This document shows positions 12,163-23,893 of a stretch of 64,000 nt of DNA, in pieces (the stretch's first letter is position 1; every line of letters starts with the position of its first letter). Origin of the DNA: Nyssa sinensis. Its lineage: Eukaryota; Streptophyta; Magnoliopsida; Cornales; Nyssaceae. A model generated the notes under the pieces. It made no database searches, was not told where the DNA came from, and worked only from the letters and a program-made list of their open reading frames with translations. The stretch is taken from contig CM018052.1 in the NCBI GenBank assembly GCA_008638375.1, positions 30,631,739 through 30,695,738 of the forward strand. The letters run 5' to 3'. The position numbers and the translations under genes were made by a program.

Positions 12163-12480
12163 ACCCACAAACATGATAGTATACAATATGAATTGTACTA
12201 ACAAAAGTCGGCAAAATTAAAAGGCAGATAAAGAAGATGTTTGGACCACAGATAGACATTATTTGGTTGAATTATGAATAATGTAAAGGGAACAGTTTGT
12301 TGAAAAGCAAACCAAAATGTCTAGCGCCGAACTTGTGTTGGCTCAAGGGAACCAATCAATTGTGAGATTCAATTCAAGATCCTACACATATCATCTAGTA
12401 TCTCTTCTGGATTCCCCCCCTCTTCTTTTTAGGTGCTTTTTTCCTTTTCAAGATTGCTTTCCTGCTGCATGCAAACCTAC

Positions 12481-12646
<166 letters not shown>

Positions 12647-12649
12647 GTT

Positions 12650-13907
12650 TAATTTTCTTAGAGCCAGAGAAGTTTGATTGCAGGGATGAAGTCTATTCAA
12701 GATAAAGCTAGATAGAGTCTTATTTTATCTCATTCACTATATATTAAGCATGAAATGACCTCCAATGAAAATTTGTCAAATTTTTTGGGTGAAATGAGAT
12801 TTCCACCTATTGCATGTTCTTATGTCTGAATTAATTAATACATTTTTTAGACTTATTTCCTACTTCTGAAAGATCGTACTTCAATTTGTGTGTTGTATAT
12901 TAACACTTTTTCTTCTTTTTTTTTTTTTTTATCACAGTTGAAAAGACCATTATTGCCTATTCAATAGCACTATATAGTGATACAAAATGGCCAAAGCCTC
13001 CGGTGATCAAGTGATATTTCATATTTTTCATTGGAGATAGGTCATGGATTTGAGTTTTCTAAAATAGAGCATGTTATTAGTTATTGATTTCTAGTCATGT
13101 TATGAGTTTGTACCGTTATTAGTAATTTTTAGGTTAAGAAAAATTTTCTAGTAATTTTTTGATAGATCCATTAGAAAGTGTTTCACTCTAATTTATGCAT
13201 GACACACGAGAGAATTTGAACTCAAAATACCTAAATTTTTAATTACCACCCTTAATTCACGAGCCTCGTGACTATCCAAACAAAGTAAATTCATATTCTA
13301 ATTGATTAAATTCATGCATCCTTGGTTATTAAAATTACTGTGCAAAGTACAATAAATTATGCCTTTGAAAATAGTCAAGGTTAAGGGAGGGGAGATCAAT
13401 TTATTGCACTAATCAATACTTAATCTGAGTTCTCTCATTCAATTAAACCGCCTTGATCACTCTGTGAATTTGCCAAAATTCAACATGGAGGACAGTGCAA
13501 GAAACAATAACCCACCAAAACAAGAAACTTCTAGTTCTAGATTTCATCAACAAGCTTAGATGCTTCCAATCCCACCATCAATGTATATTTTCATGGTCGA
13601 TGGATAGATACAAACCACCCTTTTCTTGTATTGTCCGCTGGACCACTTTATATCTAATTCTAACATAACTTTTGTATATTTACACTTCCTTATTTCACCC
13701 ATGATTATATTATATTAGAGCAATACACATATATAGTATATGCTAAACCTAGCTATCACTAACTCCGTCACCACTTCAATGGATACCCTCCCTTCCCCTC
13801 CACCACCCTCGACACCACCACCACCGGAAACTTTCACTTTGCAATGTTGAGTTTGTCTCATTTTGCTTGTGAAAGTCAGCACCAAACATAAATATACTTT
13901 TTTTTTG
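12650..13907. other. Intergenic spacer left of the large LTR retrotransposon
   Basis: AT-rich single-copy-looking sequence without supported genes. It ends at the GTAAG (13908-13912) that is the left target-site duplicate of the retrotransposon. Confidence 0.5.
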
Positions 13908-13912
13908 GTAAG

Positions 13913-14884
13913 TGTAGGTACAAGGTACCACGTCAACATGAAAGCGTCACTCCAATATGCGCTCAAGAGAGGGGAGAACCCCACTAAGAGGACTCCCTCC
14001 CCCACGAGAGTCACATGTGCCCAATAGAGGCAACAGAGGCAGCCTCGCTGATATGCGTTCAAGAGAAGGAAGAACCCCACTAAGAAGGCCCCTTCCCCTA
14101 CAAGGTTGACATGCGCCCAACAGAGGTAGCCTCTCCAATATGCGCTCAAGAGAGGGGAGAACTCCACTAAGAGGGCCCCCTCCCTCATGCAAGCACTCAT
14201 AAAGGATTATAAGTGTCACGCGTAATCACTACCTCGCTCGCCCTTCATAAGAGCCTCTTAAAGGCTTGGGGGCAAGTCCTGCGAGACCTTTGAGTCTGGT
14301 ACACGAACGTAGTGAAACCTTCACGATGTGCTCCCCACAATACGGGATATCCAGGGTCATGTGGATTGACGGCTACGGTAACATGTACTCTAGGAAGCTT
14401 CATGCGCCTCGCTCGTGGGGCTGTCTAGATCAACTTTTAGAACAAAGAGGGGACTCAACCTTAACTAAGTCCTATTTTGGACCATAGTGGTACACCTGTC
14501 AATAACTAAGGGCTTACGTGAGCACATTAGGGGTTGACATGTGACCTACCACTATAAATACCCCTACAACTACCACAATAAAGAAAATCAATCATCGAAA
14601 AGAGAAATCAATCAATCAAAAGAATTGACTTTGATCTCTTTTGCTCTTGATTCTAGGTATTTAGAATCGTGTTCCAATTGTGACTTAGATACTAGGACTT
14701 ACATGAAGGTTAGGATAAGTCTCGCCTCAACCAATTGGAGTCCCTCATGAAAGGTTCTAGATCGCCTTATCTTGACCCTTCCACTTCACTCTAAAGTTCG
14801 ATCGGGTATCCAACGTGTAAGTTATACTCGCCTATACAATTTACATCTCTGACACAACCTTTCACGGCCTCCTAGCCGTCCATA
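13913..14884 (+). repeat. 5' LTR of the large retrotransposon
   Basis: Direct repeat of 23894-24764, starting TGTAGG and ending CCATA (CA mutated to TA). It holds three copies of a roughly 90-100 bp subrepeat (key word CCAATATGCGCTCAAGAG near 13951, 14049 and 14138), against two in the 3' LTR; this explains most of the length difference. A TATA box lies at 14553 and AATAAAG near 14576. Confidence 0.92.
14553..14560 (+). promoter_or_regulatory. LTR TATA box
   Basis: TATAAATA preceded by ACCAC and conserved at 24445-24452 in the 3' LTR. AATAAAG about 25 bp downstream could act in 3' end formation in the 3' LTR copy. The role is inferred from sequence and conservation between LTRs. Confidence 0.6.
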
Positions 14885-14885
14885 T

Positions 14886-14906
14886 ATTGGCAACTTTGTT
14901 GGGAAG
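14886..14906 (+). other. Putative primer-binding site
   Basis: ATTGGCAACTTTGTTGGGAA begins one base after the 5' LTR end. Its TGG start and position fit a tRNA primer-binding site. I cannot assign the tRNA from memory. Confidence 0.5.
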
Positions 14907-14921
14907 TACACTTAGCCAAAG

Positions 14922-17900
14922 ATGCCCGCGACTCTCAGAAATGGGACGCAAACGGGAGAACCCTCCTAGGAAGGAGAGTAAGTCCCGAACCTTGTGCCTC
15001 CTCCCATCTCTGAAGGGCAGACTCCCACGCCCTCGACTGATGCGACACCTACATTTAACTTAGAAATCTTTGCGGCCCTCAAATCCATTCAGCAGACCCT
15101 CCCTGTGGTGATAAGAAGCCAACATGTGGGGCCATCTGCTCAAGCTGCTCCTTTGGCGCCCTCTTGAGACAGTTGTTAACCTCGGGGAGCCGAATCCCTC
15201 AACTGCGCCCTCGTCCTCATCTCAGTTAAATGAGGCGAGCTAGAACAAGATCCTTCGGGACCTAACAATGTGAATGAGCCCATTCTTGTCCCAGAAGTTT
15301 CAGGGGGCATCACGCCCACAAAAGTGGCTTCTAATGTCGCTCAAATGACCCCTGTTCCACGTACTATTCCTCTACCAACCCTGACGACCTCTAAGGAGAC
15401 ACCTTCAACCTTGACTACTTAACCTACTTTTCAAAATGTACAGAAGGAAGTTCAAGCGCTACTACAACAAGAACGACAAAGGTTGTTGTCCGCCGAGTTT
15501 GCTCCACCATACTCTCAAGAGATAGCCTTGCTTCTGTATCCCGAAGGTTATACTCCGCTCAAGTTCACTCGTTATGATGGAAAGAAGGGAAGTTCACATG
15601 AACATGTTCACTGTTTTGTGGAAAGTTTGAATCATCACAGGAATGATCACACTATGAGACTCCGAGAATTCTCCAAGTCTTTAATAGACAGGCTTATACT
15701 TGGTACCTAGGACCCTCACGAAACTCTGTCCTCTCTTGGGCGGATATGGTTCATAAGTTTCACACAAAGTTATTTCAAGTAAAAGATCGATTCACTAAGT
15801 TATCACTCTCCAAAGTCACCCAACTCCCTCGAGAGTTTCTCTTGGATTACGTCAAGAGATTTCGAGAAAAAGTGCTAGACTGCTACGAGCAAATGAGCAG
15901 AACTAAGCTTGTAAAAATGTGCATCGATGGCATATCTTGGGAGTATAAGGTTCATTTAGTCAATATTGACATAGAGACATTCTCGCGACTAACAGAGTTA
16001 GTGAGACGCATCTAGGACACAATCAGAGAGGTGAACGAGAATCCCAAGATAACTGTAATAACCTCAAAAAAAATTTTATATAAAATTTTTTGGTTATTAT
16101 ATTTATTATTATTATTTGTTATTGTTATTATTAATATTATTAATATTATTATTAAAAATGTGAAATGAATGTAATGTGAATATTAAATGAATGGATGGTG
16201 GGTGTTATGTATATATGGTATATGTATGTGAGGGATAATGTATGTACATGTATATGTGTATATGTATATGTATATATAACAGTGCATGTGTGCACTGTGT
16301 GTGTGCAACAGATCTGGTGTGTGTGTGTGTGTGTGTCTAGTGTGTGTGTAATGAGTGGTATATATATAGGTATATATAGGGCAGCTTTGCATTTAATGCA
16401 AAGTTGCATTGGGGAAGAGCAAGGGTGGCTGAGCAGAGGGAAAAAGGTCAAACAAAGGGGCTGGTGGTGGGAAACGGGAGGGAGTTGATGTGTGAGTGTT
16501 ATATCTTGGTCTCGGTTGGGAGAAGAGAAGGAAAAGAAAAACAGAGAGCAAGAGAGAGAGAGAGAGTTCTGGAAGGGAAAAGAGATTTTGGGAGCTTGAT
16601 TCAAGCTTGGAACCAGAAGGTGGAGGAGGTGCACGACTAGAGAGAGAAACCCAACAAAAATCGTAAGTGACCCAGTTCTGTTTTATTTTTTTTTAAAGCA
16701 TGATAATTAATTTGATGTATAGGGTCTTAAAGAGCATGTTGTAAGGTTCATTTTGCAAAAAGAATGAAAGAAAACGATTAAGAAATGAGAAAGAAACATT
16801 GAGTTGCAGGTCACGTAGGATAATTGGTTGGGTGAAAATTATTGGTCTAAAACTTGGTTTTGGGAATGAGAAATTGTTCCTCCATAGTACAGAAACACTT
16901 TAGGGTAAAAATGGAGATTAAACCGTGACCAAAAAGTCACGAAAATGAAAAAGTAGGGTCGGCCGGAGTGTTGACCGGAATCTTTGAACCCTATTTCGTG
17001 AAAATCTAGTGGCTTAGGTCCAAAACCGACCTTAGATATGGAATCTACGTGAAAAATCGAAGAGAACCACATTCAGAAACCATGAAAATCCCGCCGAAAA
17101 AATGTCGCCGGCGCCGGAGAGGGCGCCGGAACCCTAGTGGTGCATCGCCGGAAAAACGGGGAAGAAGGGGGGACGGTTGGGTCGGGTCCGAGTCCGGTTC
17201 GGGTTCGGGTCGGGCTTGGGTGATCCGCCCCTGCCACGTGTCGCCTTGTGGTTTTAAATTAAAATGGGAATGAGACTGTTTGGTTACAGGTTTACGAAAT
17301 TGAAATTTGAATTAAATTAGAAACAGGGATATCCTATCCCTGTTTTGGGATTGATACCTGTTTAGCCAACCGGATTGAGAATAGGAGAAATTGAAATTTA
17401 CAAATTAAACCCTAAACTTTTGGAAATTAAACTTGACCCTAGAAATTTAGGGAAATTACAATCTGACCCTACCAGAATAAAATATTAATAAAATATTAAT
17501 TAAATTATTTAAATATTCTAAAATAACCCGGAGTCCAAATGGGACAAGTCCTTAGTGTATTTTGACTATCTCGACCATTCTGAGACCAATGGTGAGGTTC
17601 GGTTTACGAGACGGGGTCCTGAAAAATAAAAGACCCGTAGTAACCCTTAAAATTACCAAAAATGCCCCTGAATTGAAACACAGTCAAACGAACTCTAAAT
17701 TAAGTAAACGAATAGTGAAATCTTATTATCTCGAACACTCCGGACTCAACCGTGGAGTCCGATTTAAGAGAAAAGGCCTCAAAAAATGAGAACTCGTAAA
17801 AGTGCAAAATGACCGTTTTACCCTTTTTAAACCGAACGTCCAAATTAATTTCTACAAAGGCCTAGACCTATTTTCTTCGACGTTTCAGATCCAATTGTAG

Positions 17901-19320
17901 AATTTATTTTAGCAAAGTAGAAATTAATAAAATAGAGACATAAAATTTGATTAATGGCACCATTCAAGCGACAGACCGACTGAGTAACATTTTATGGTTT
18001 TAGGGACACCCAAAGGCAAGGAGAAGGTCGTCTGACTTCTACATTTCCATTGATAGCCACCACCTTGCGAGCACAGTTTACTAGGGTTGAGACCAACCCG
18101 ACAGGTATGGTGTTTTGCTAATGTTAGAAATGAAGTTAAGTAAGGAATATTTTGTGAATGACTAGAATGATTTATGTATTTATTTGGAATGTGTTTACTT
18201 GATAATTTGAAGTTGGTTGTTCACATGTTTATGTGTTACTTGCGTTCTTTGAGAGTTTAGTAAAGTGAAGAACATGAACTATGATATATGAACACATGAG
18301 ATATGCATACATATGGAACTGACTGATGATTTATATGTTATTGTCCGAGCATGCTATATTATTGAAAACCATGTTCATTGAGATTACATTAGCATATTGG
18401 CATATGGTGAATCCTTGAGAACATGGCGTGAGTTGAGCACGTGGTGCTATGCATTATGAGGGTGTAGATCCTGTGGTGAAAAACTCAAAATTGGCCATTG
18501 TATTGGTACTTCGATGCCATCGGAGAGTACCCGTAAATGAGACATGGGTGTGGCATAGAGTTGTGCATGGGTGCGTCACGCATACCACTCATATATTACT
18601 GCGATGCTTTGAATGACATTTAGATATAAATGTACACTTTGCACATGCCACACCTTAGCTTTATTTCTTGCATTAGCACTACATTATACTAATAGTTGAG
18701 CTGACCCATTCGTGGGACCAACATTACAGATGAGGACGCCCCAGCTACATGAGTTTCAGTAATGTTTTATAGAGGAGAGTGCTTGGAGATGTTTGGCCCT
18801 TGGGGCATATTTTGCGATGTAAGGGCTTAAGCCCGAATGACCATGCAAACGATGTATTCATGGGATGTACTTTATGTTATTTTATATATTGATGGGAATG
18901 AATGCATGTTTAGTAAATTTATTTACATTTGTCCTTTTATTTATTTTATTTTCTGTCTCATCAGTCGTGCCTCGGGTTTACAGAAATTCGGGGTGTGACA
19001 ATAACCTTTGTGCCTAGGGGCTACCGAAGGGGTTCCTCCACAATGGCCGTAAAAAATATCTCAGAAAGAAACAATGGCAATAAGATATGCAGAACTCCTT
19101 CGCTTGAGTTCCCTTGCGAACTCCAAGAAGTTCGGGCACTGCTCAAGTTATGGGTCCAAGACAACAATGTTCAGCTCCCAGTCCCGTGAAAGCCGCTAAC
19201 TAACAAGGAGAAACAAAGCGCCACGTATTGTAACTATCACTAGACCTTGAGCCACACCCTCAAGGATTGTTAGATTCTCAGGCGAATCTTTGAAGAAAAA
19301 CTCAAGAAATGAGAGGTCTA
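14922..19320 (+). pseudogene. gag relic of the large retrotransposon, split by a solo LTR
   Basis: An ATG at 14922 (MPATLRNGTQTG) follows the primer site and a stop comes after 15 codons. The best preserved part, 15483-16015, is a retrotransposon gag domain: FTRYDGKKGSSHEHVHCFVE, MRLREFSKSL, then after a one-base frameshift near 15691 AYTWYLG, ADMVHKFHTKLFQVKDRF, FRE KVLDCYEQM and VKMCIDGISWEYKVHL. The frame continues past the nested insertion (19006 on) with FVPRGYRRG, LQEVRALLKLWV, and ends near 19320 with a YCNYH...LSHTLKDC...ILRRIFEEKLK region typical of the Tat/Ogre gag C-terminus. Gag forms the virus-like particle of LTR retrotransposons (known of the family). Frameshift, stops and the insertion make it non-functional. 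Confidence 0.8.
16054..19000. mobile_element. Solo LTR (2.95 kb) nested in gag
   Basis: The segment starts TGTAATAACC, ends GGGGTGTGACA and is flanked by a perfect 5-bp duplication, ATAAC (16049-16053, 19001-19005). Removing it and one ATAAC restores an uninterrupted gag reading across the junction (NPKIT then FVPRG). TG...CA ends, target duplication and absence of any internal coding region define a solo LTR left by LTR-LTR recombination. Length and termini fit the long LTRs of chromovirus (Tekay/Del-type) gypsy elements; that class call is inference. It contains a (GT)n run at 16318-16338, a GA-rich stretch at 16540-16566 and TATATATAGG near 16360, a possible promoter. Confidence 0.9.
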
Positions 19321-20123
19321 GATTCTAGATAAATCAATGATAGAGGAGGATCCACTCCCCCACAAAGACAATGGCAAATGAGCAGCACACATAGTGTCCT
19401 TCTATGATGAATTGGAAGAAATGGCTGGAGAGAACCTTCGGGAAGAGTGTGAAGTGGCAACGGTAACTGAAGACCAAGTTGCTATACTCCATAAATCCAC
19501 AAAGTTCAAATGGGTTTTTGACCAAATGGGCTTTGGCAACAGAGAAAATTTTCCCCCTTAAAGATAAAGTCAACGATGACCTTTTGCGCGTCCCCCCAAA
19601 GAAACGGCGAGGAAAGTCCTTCAAAGTGTCCTTCCAAAATTTCATCTACAATGGGGACACACTATCCTTACGACTTCGGGAAGGAATGACCGCGAAGCAA
19701 TTGGAATGTTCCACAACTTTATTCGCTCGAGGTAAAAATGGGAGAAGGCCCTAGAGGAAACGCAATACACCATCCCCGCGTTCAGAACGGCTTGATCAAA
19801 ACCAAACTAGCAAGCGACCCTTTGAGGGATGTAGATCATGCTCACGTTGCCCAACTCAGTTAGGACAAACAACTAGAATGGGACGTAAATGGCACCCTAG
19901 AGACACTTTAGAATTGGGATATCATCCTCCTTCATATCTATAGAAGTCACGTCCCTTGGGTGAAGCATCAAGTTAACCTTGCCTAAGAGACGCTGGTGTA
20001 GGGTCTAAATATGAAGGCCTCCTCCATGTCAATAATTTGGGCCAAAGACTTGGACGTCCCTTTTCATTTCCACCTAGGGGTGCGACTCATATTGTTCGGC
20101 ACTTGGACGACAGTCCTTGTTGC
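19321..20123 (+). other. Region between gag and the antisense PMD gene
   Basis: Open segments on the + strand (19440-19750, e.g. EECEVATVTEDQVAILHKS and RVPPKKRRGKSFKVSF) may be the tail of the gag polyprotein or a spacer ORF. I do not recognise a protease motif in them. Stops follow soon after 19754. Confidence 0.4.
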
Positions 20124-21298
20124 CTAGTCCAATGATGACTTGAACTCAAGAAGGGCGTAAGGCTTAGCATAGTTAGTGAAATGCTCGAAAAGGAAAAGTT
20201 GAAGGAAATTCGTCATGGCGTAACTTGCCACGTCGTAGCGTCCAATAGAGCACGCCATGTCAGTGTAGATGGCATTTAAAAGATGGTATAGAAGGCCCAG
20301 GAACAAGGGCGCAAGTTGGAGTGTCTTCCCCCTTGTCAGCTTCATGGTAAAAGGAAACACCAGGGCATTTTGCCTATCTTTAGGAGGCATAAGGAATGCA
20401 ACGTGAAAGCCAACATGCCAAGTATGCAGCCAAGCGATGTGAACTGTCAAATTTAGGCCCGTTCTCTTCTTCACGGGAAGTGCGTCTCTCAGACGACCTC
20501 TGGGGCTTGATGTCCTTATAAAAGTATCTCAGCTAGGCCAAAAAACTAGCCTTGCCTCCACCTTTAGTGTTCTCCTTTTGCCATATGCTATGCTTGTTGG
20601 CTGATTGGGGTAGATAGGAAATCAGAAAGTTACATGCCTCGTTCTTTACTTCAGTCAACACCAGCTTGGAAGACGTTCCACCCCTTAGCAAAGGAACTCT
20701 CAAGAGGACTGCTATATCCTCTAAAGTATGAGTAAACTCCCCCCAAGAAGCGACGAACGTGCTGGTGGTGGTGCTCCATCGAGAGACCAACGTGCTGAGG
20801 CTCCTAAGCTCATACCTACAGCCCAGCTTAAGGAAGAGACGCACGCTATCCAAAATTTCAACGCTAGTCAAACGCATAATATGGACATGATCAGCTAAAA
20901 TATCATCTGTCCACTCTTCCTAATCAGTTATGGGACCAGAGCTGGACAGGTAGTTGACGAAGGAATGAGGGAAATCTCCTCGCTCAACTGAAAAGAGAAA
21001 GACAAAGCTGGGAGGAACCTTCATGCTCTCTGAAATGTCCACCTCACTTCGAAGGACCACGGGACCCTATGGAACTTGTGTACAAAAAGGTGCAGTCTTA
21101 ACTCACTTCCAGAAAATGCCCTCGTTCGTCCCCATGTAAGGTGCGCGTTGCCAGAATTATCTCTAGAACGAGAGGGACCGTGCCATTCTTGGTCGCCAAT
21201 AGACTGGAAGTGTCAGTCATTGCAAAGAGAATTTTTAAAATAGCGAAGTCACTGAGACGCGATTCACAAGAAGAGAATAGAACTAGGACGCGATCCAC
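20124..21298 (-). pseudogene. Antisense plant mobile domain (PMD, MAIN-like) gene relic inside the retrotransposon
   Basis: Read from 21298 down, the minus strand gives an N-terminal piece (21298-21098: ...FAMTDTSSLLATKNGTVPLV, DERGHFLEV), then GDFPHSFVNYLSSSG and DDILADHV. The core at 20877-20533 has LSTLVSRWSTTTSTFVASWG, EFTHTLEDIAVLLRVPLLRG. A frameshift follows, and 20474-20124 has QNALVFPFTMKLTRGKTLQLAP LFLGLLYHLL, SIGRYDVASYAMTNFLQLFL. This is the PMD (PF10536-type) found in MAIN/MAIL proteins and captured by several plant transposons. It runs opposite to gag. At least one in-frame stop near 20920 and a frameshift near 20500 interrupt it. Any role in the element is unproven. Confidence 0.8.
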
Positions 21299-21299
21299 A

Positions 21300-22839
21300 A
21301 AGAAATAAGGGAACGTTCATGCAAAACTCAAAATCACTCTAGGCACCAGCACCGGAAAAAAAAAAAAAAAAAAAAAAAAAGAAAAAAGAAGAAAGAAAGA
21401 AAGATGAGTCATCACTTTTTATGGATTTATGGGGATCCTGACTGTCTCCTTCCCTTAAGGTGGGAAAGAACGCCTTTTATGAAAGATAGAGAGATTGAGG
21501 AATCACCAGTTTATTTTTAGGCAAGAAACAAACAAACTAGTTACTGTAAAAAATTATTAAAAAAAATAAAAATGAATGAAATAATTAAAATTTACATCGC
21601 ATTGTCTCCTAATTATATCCTAAAGATCCCATGACATGGATCAAATAAATAAAACACTGAAATAAAAAGCGAAAACCAAAGAAAACACAAATCTAAGGGC
21701 TAAGGTATGGAGTGGGAAGGTGTTAGGCACCCACCCCACCCGATCCAAATGGATCAGCCTCGAATATTCACTTGTAAGATTATTTTGTCATAAGAAAAAT
21801 TGAAGAAAGTAAAAAGATGTGAGTATGGAAGAAACAAATAATAAAAATCTAATGTAAAGAAATAAGATAGAAAAGAAAATACAGGAAATAAACTTGACTC
21901 AGGCCTGAAGGCTTCCTATGTATCCGTTCAGAAAAACAGAATCAGAGTCACGTAGTTCTCCGATTTACGCTCTTTTATCAATAGTGATAAAAGAGATGAG
22001 ATCAACCGGATCTAAAGAAAAAGAAACTGTTAAGGGTTTGAGAGCGTACCTTATTCAATCATGGTAGCCGGGTAAATCTTTAGCTTGTTCTTCAGTTTGG
22101 AAACCGTCGTCTTGACTGGCTTTGTGGAAAGAGGCTGTCACTTCGGCAGGGCTTCGACCTTAGGAAAAGGAGGGTTTTTGTAAAGAAAATACTAGAATTA
22201 ACCTAATAGCGTAAGGCTATGGAAACCTTTTTCCCTTCGTATATTTTTCGTGTCCTTAAAATTGATGGCCTGAGGGGCTTTATTTATAAGAAAATATAGA
22301 AATTTGATCCAAGGGTCTAAGATGAAACCTAAAATGGAAGGTTAGGATCATGTTTTGAGTGATAATTATCTAATTAAATAAGAATAATTATCCTAACTAA
22401 AGGAATTAATAAATAATTATGACAATACACATTAATAGAATTGTTGTCTACATACAAGAGTCAATAAGATAAAAGAGAAATATAATTTACATGAAAAATA
22501 AACTCTAAAATGAAGCAACTGGATTTATAGAAACTCTAAAAGTGGAAAGTCCTAATTAAGCCTAAATAGACTAGTATCACTCAAGATTACCAAATCACCC
22601 CCAATTCGGTAGAGAATCTTTAGATTGCCGCAAGACATGTGAAAAAACCAAATTTCCCTTAATTCGTCATCAAATGGCTAAAATTATTAAATTATCCCCA
22701 TGAGGGTAAAATGATAAAGAAATTATAAAAATGCCTCTCAAGTAACTACGAAGTCCTACCGAGGGTAGGATTGTGCCAAAATTACCAAAATACCTTCAGT
22801 GGGCAGAAAGGTACCAAAATTATCGAAACGCCTTCTGAT
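21300..22839. other. Non-coding 3' region of the large retrotransposon
   Basis: It contains a purine run at 21357-21408, the phrase GGTGTTAGGCACCCACCC at 21720-21737 that recalls the untranslated region after pol in Tat/Ogre elements, and AT-rich filler. No domain of pol is readable in any frame. Confidence 0.55.
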
Positions 22840-23500
22840 GGTCAAAAGAGTCCTAACGGAAGTGGGACTCTATCGGAAAGAATCTTTCTTGGTCTGGGAC
22901 TCTGATAAAAGAGTCCTAACGAGAGTGGGACTTTATCGGGAAGAGTCCTACTTGGATTAGAACTTTGATAAGAGAGTCCTAACGAGAGTGGGACTCTGTT
23001 AGGAAAAGTCTTACTTGGATTGGGACTCCAGCAAGAGAGTCCTAACGAGAGTGAGACTCTATCAGAAAGAGTCCTACTTGGATTGGGACTCTAACAAGAG
23101 AGTCCTAACGAGAGTGAGACTCTATCAAAAAGAGTCCTAACGAGAGTGAGACTCTATCAAGAAGAGTCCTACTTGGCCTAGGACTTTAACAAAGGAATCT
23201 TGAGTGGGACTCCATCAAGAGGAGTCCTAATAGATCTAGGACTCTGGCAGAAGACTTCTAGTGGAAATAAGACTCTGTCAAGAGGAGTCCTAATAGAACT
23301 GGGACTATAGCAGGAGAGTCCTAACGGGAATAGGACTTTGTCAAGAAGAGTTCTAATGGAACTAAGACTTTAGAAAGAGAATGCTAGTGGGAATAGGACT
23401 CTATCAGGAAGAGTCCTAATGGAATTGGGACTTTGGTAAGAAAGTCCTAGTAGGAGTAGGATTTTGTCAGGAGGAGTCCTAATGGAAGTGGATTTCTTGG
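22840..23500. repeat. Minisatellite, about 31-32 bp unit (dimeric about 63 bp)
   Basis: AGAGTCCTAACGAGAGTGGG-ACTCTATCA... alternates with AGAGTCCTACTTGGATTGGG-ACTCTAACA... for about twenty half-units, with divergence rising towards the right. It lies in the 3' non-coding part of the retrotransposon. Confidence 0.9.
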
Positions 23501-23893
23501 TATAACTATCAATTGTTACCACTTAATCAAGGGTCACAAAATGAAGTGTCTATAATCGTCATTATCTTTTTCACGATATGCTCTCTAGAATCTCAAGTGC
23601 AAAACGAAATGTAAAGGTTAAGGGAGGGATAATCCTATTTATATACGTCTAATCTCGTCATAATGACGGGCAGAGGAAAAATGGCACAACTCTTCATCTT
23701 CTAGGCGTAACTCTTCACACCCTAGACGCAATTGTTCAAAACCAAACAATGGGAAAGCGAAAAGTGTCCAAGGCTATTAATGACCAATAAATGGCTGAAA
23801 GGCATACCACGTCCACGAGACGTCACAATCAGGGATTTATGGATGTTCGAAATGGCTGAGAAAACCTCACGAACGACCATGAATGAGGCAAAA

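Noticed and set aside
13715..14219. 161- and 90-codon minus-strand ORFs with repeated LSGVLPSLERI
   Set aside because: They are antisense readings of the LTR subrepeats; the repetition is nucleotide-level and the same in the 3' LTR.
16152..16640. Overlapping ORFs with HTHTH/VCVCV runs
   Set aside because: They lie in the (GT)n/(TA)-rich part of the solo LTR and change frame freely.
22840..23500. Regularly spaced repeats resembling a CRISPR array
   Set aside because: Units are contiguous, diverge gradually and lack unique spacers; the location inside a plant retrotransposon fits a minisatellite.
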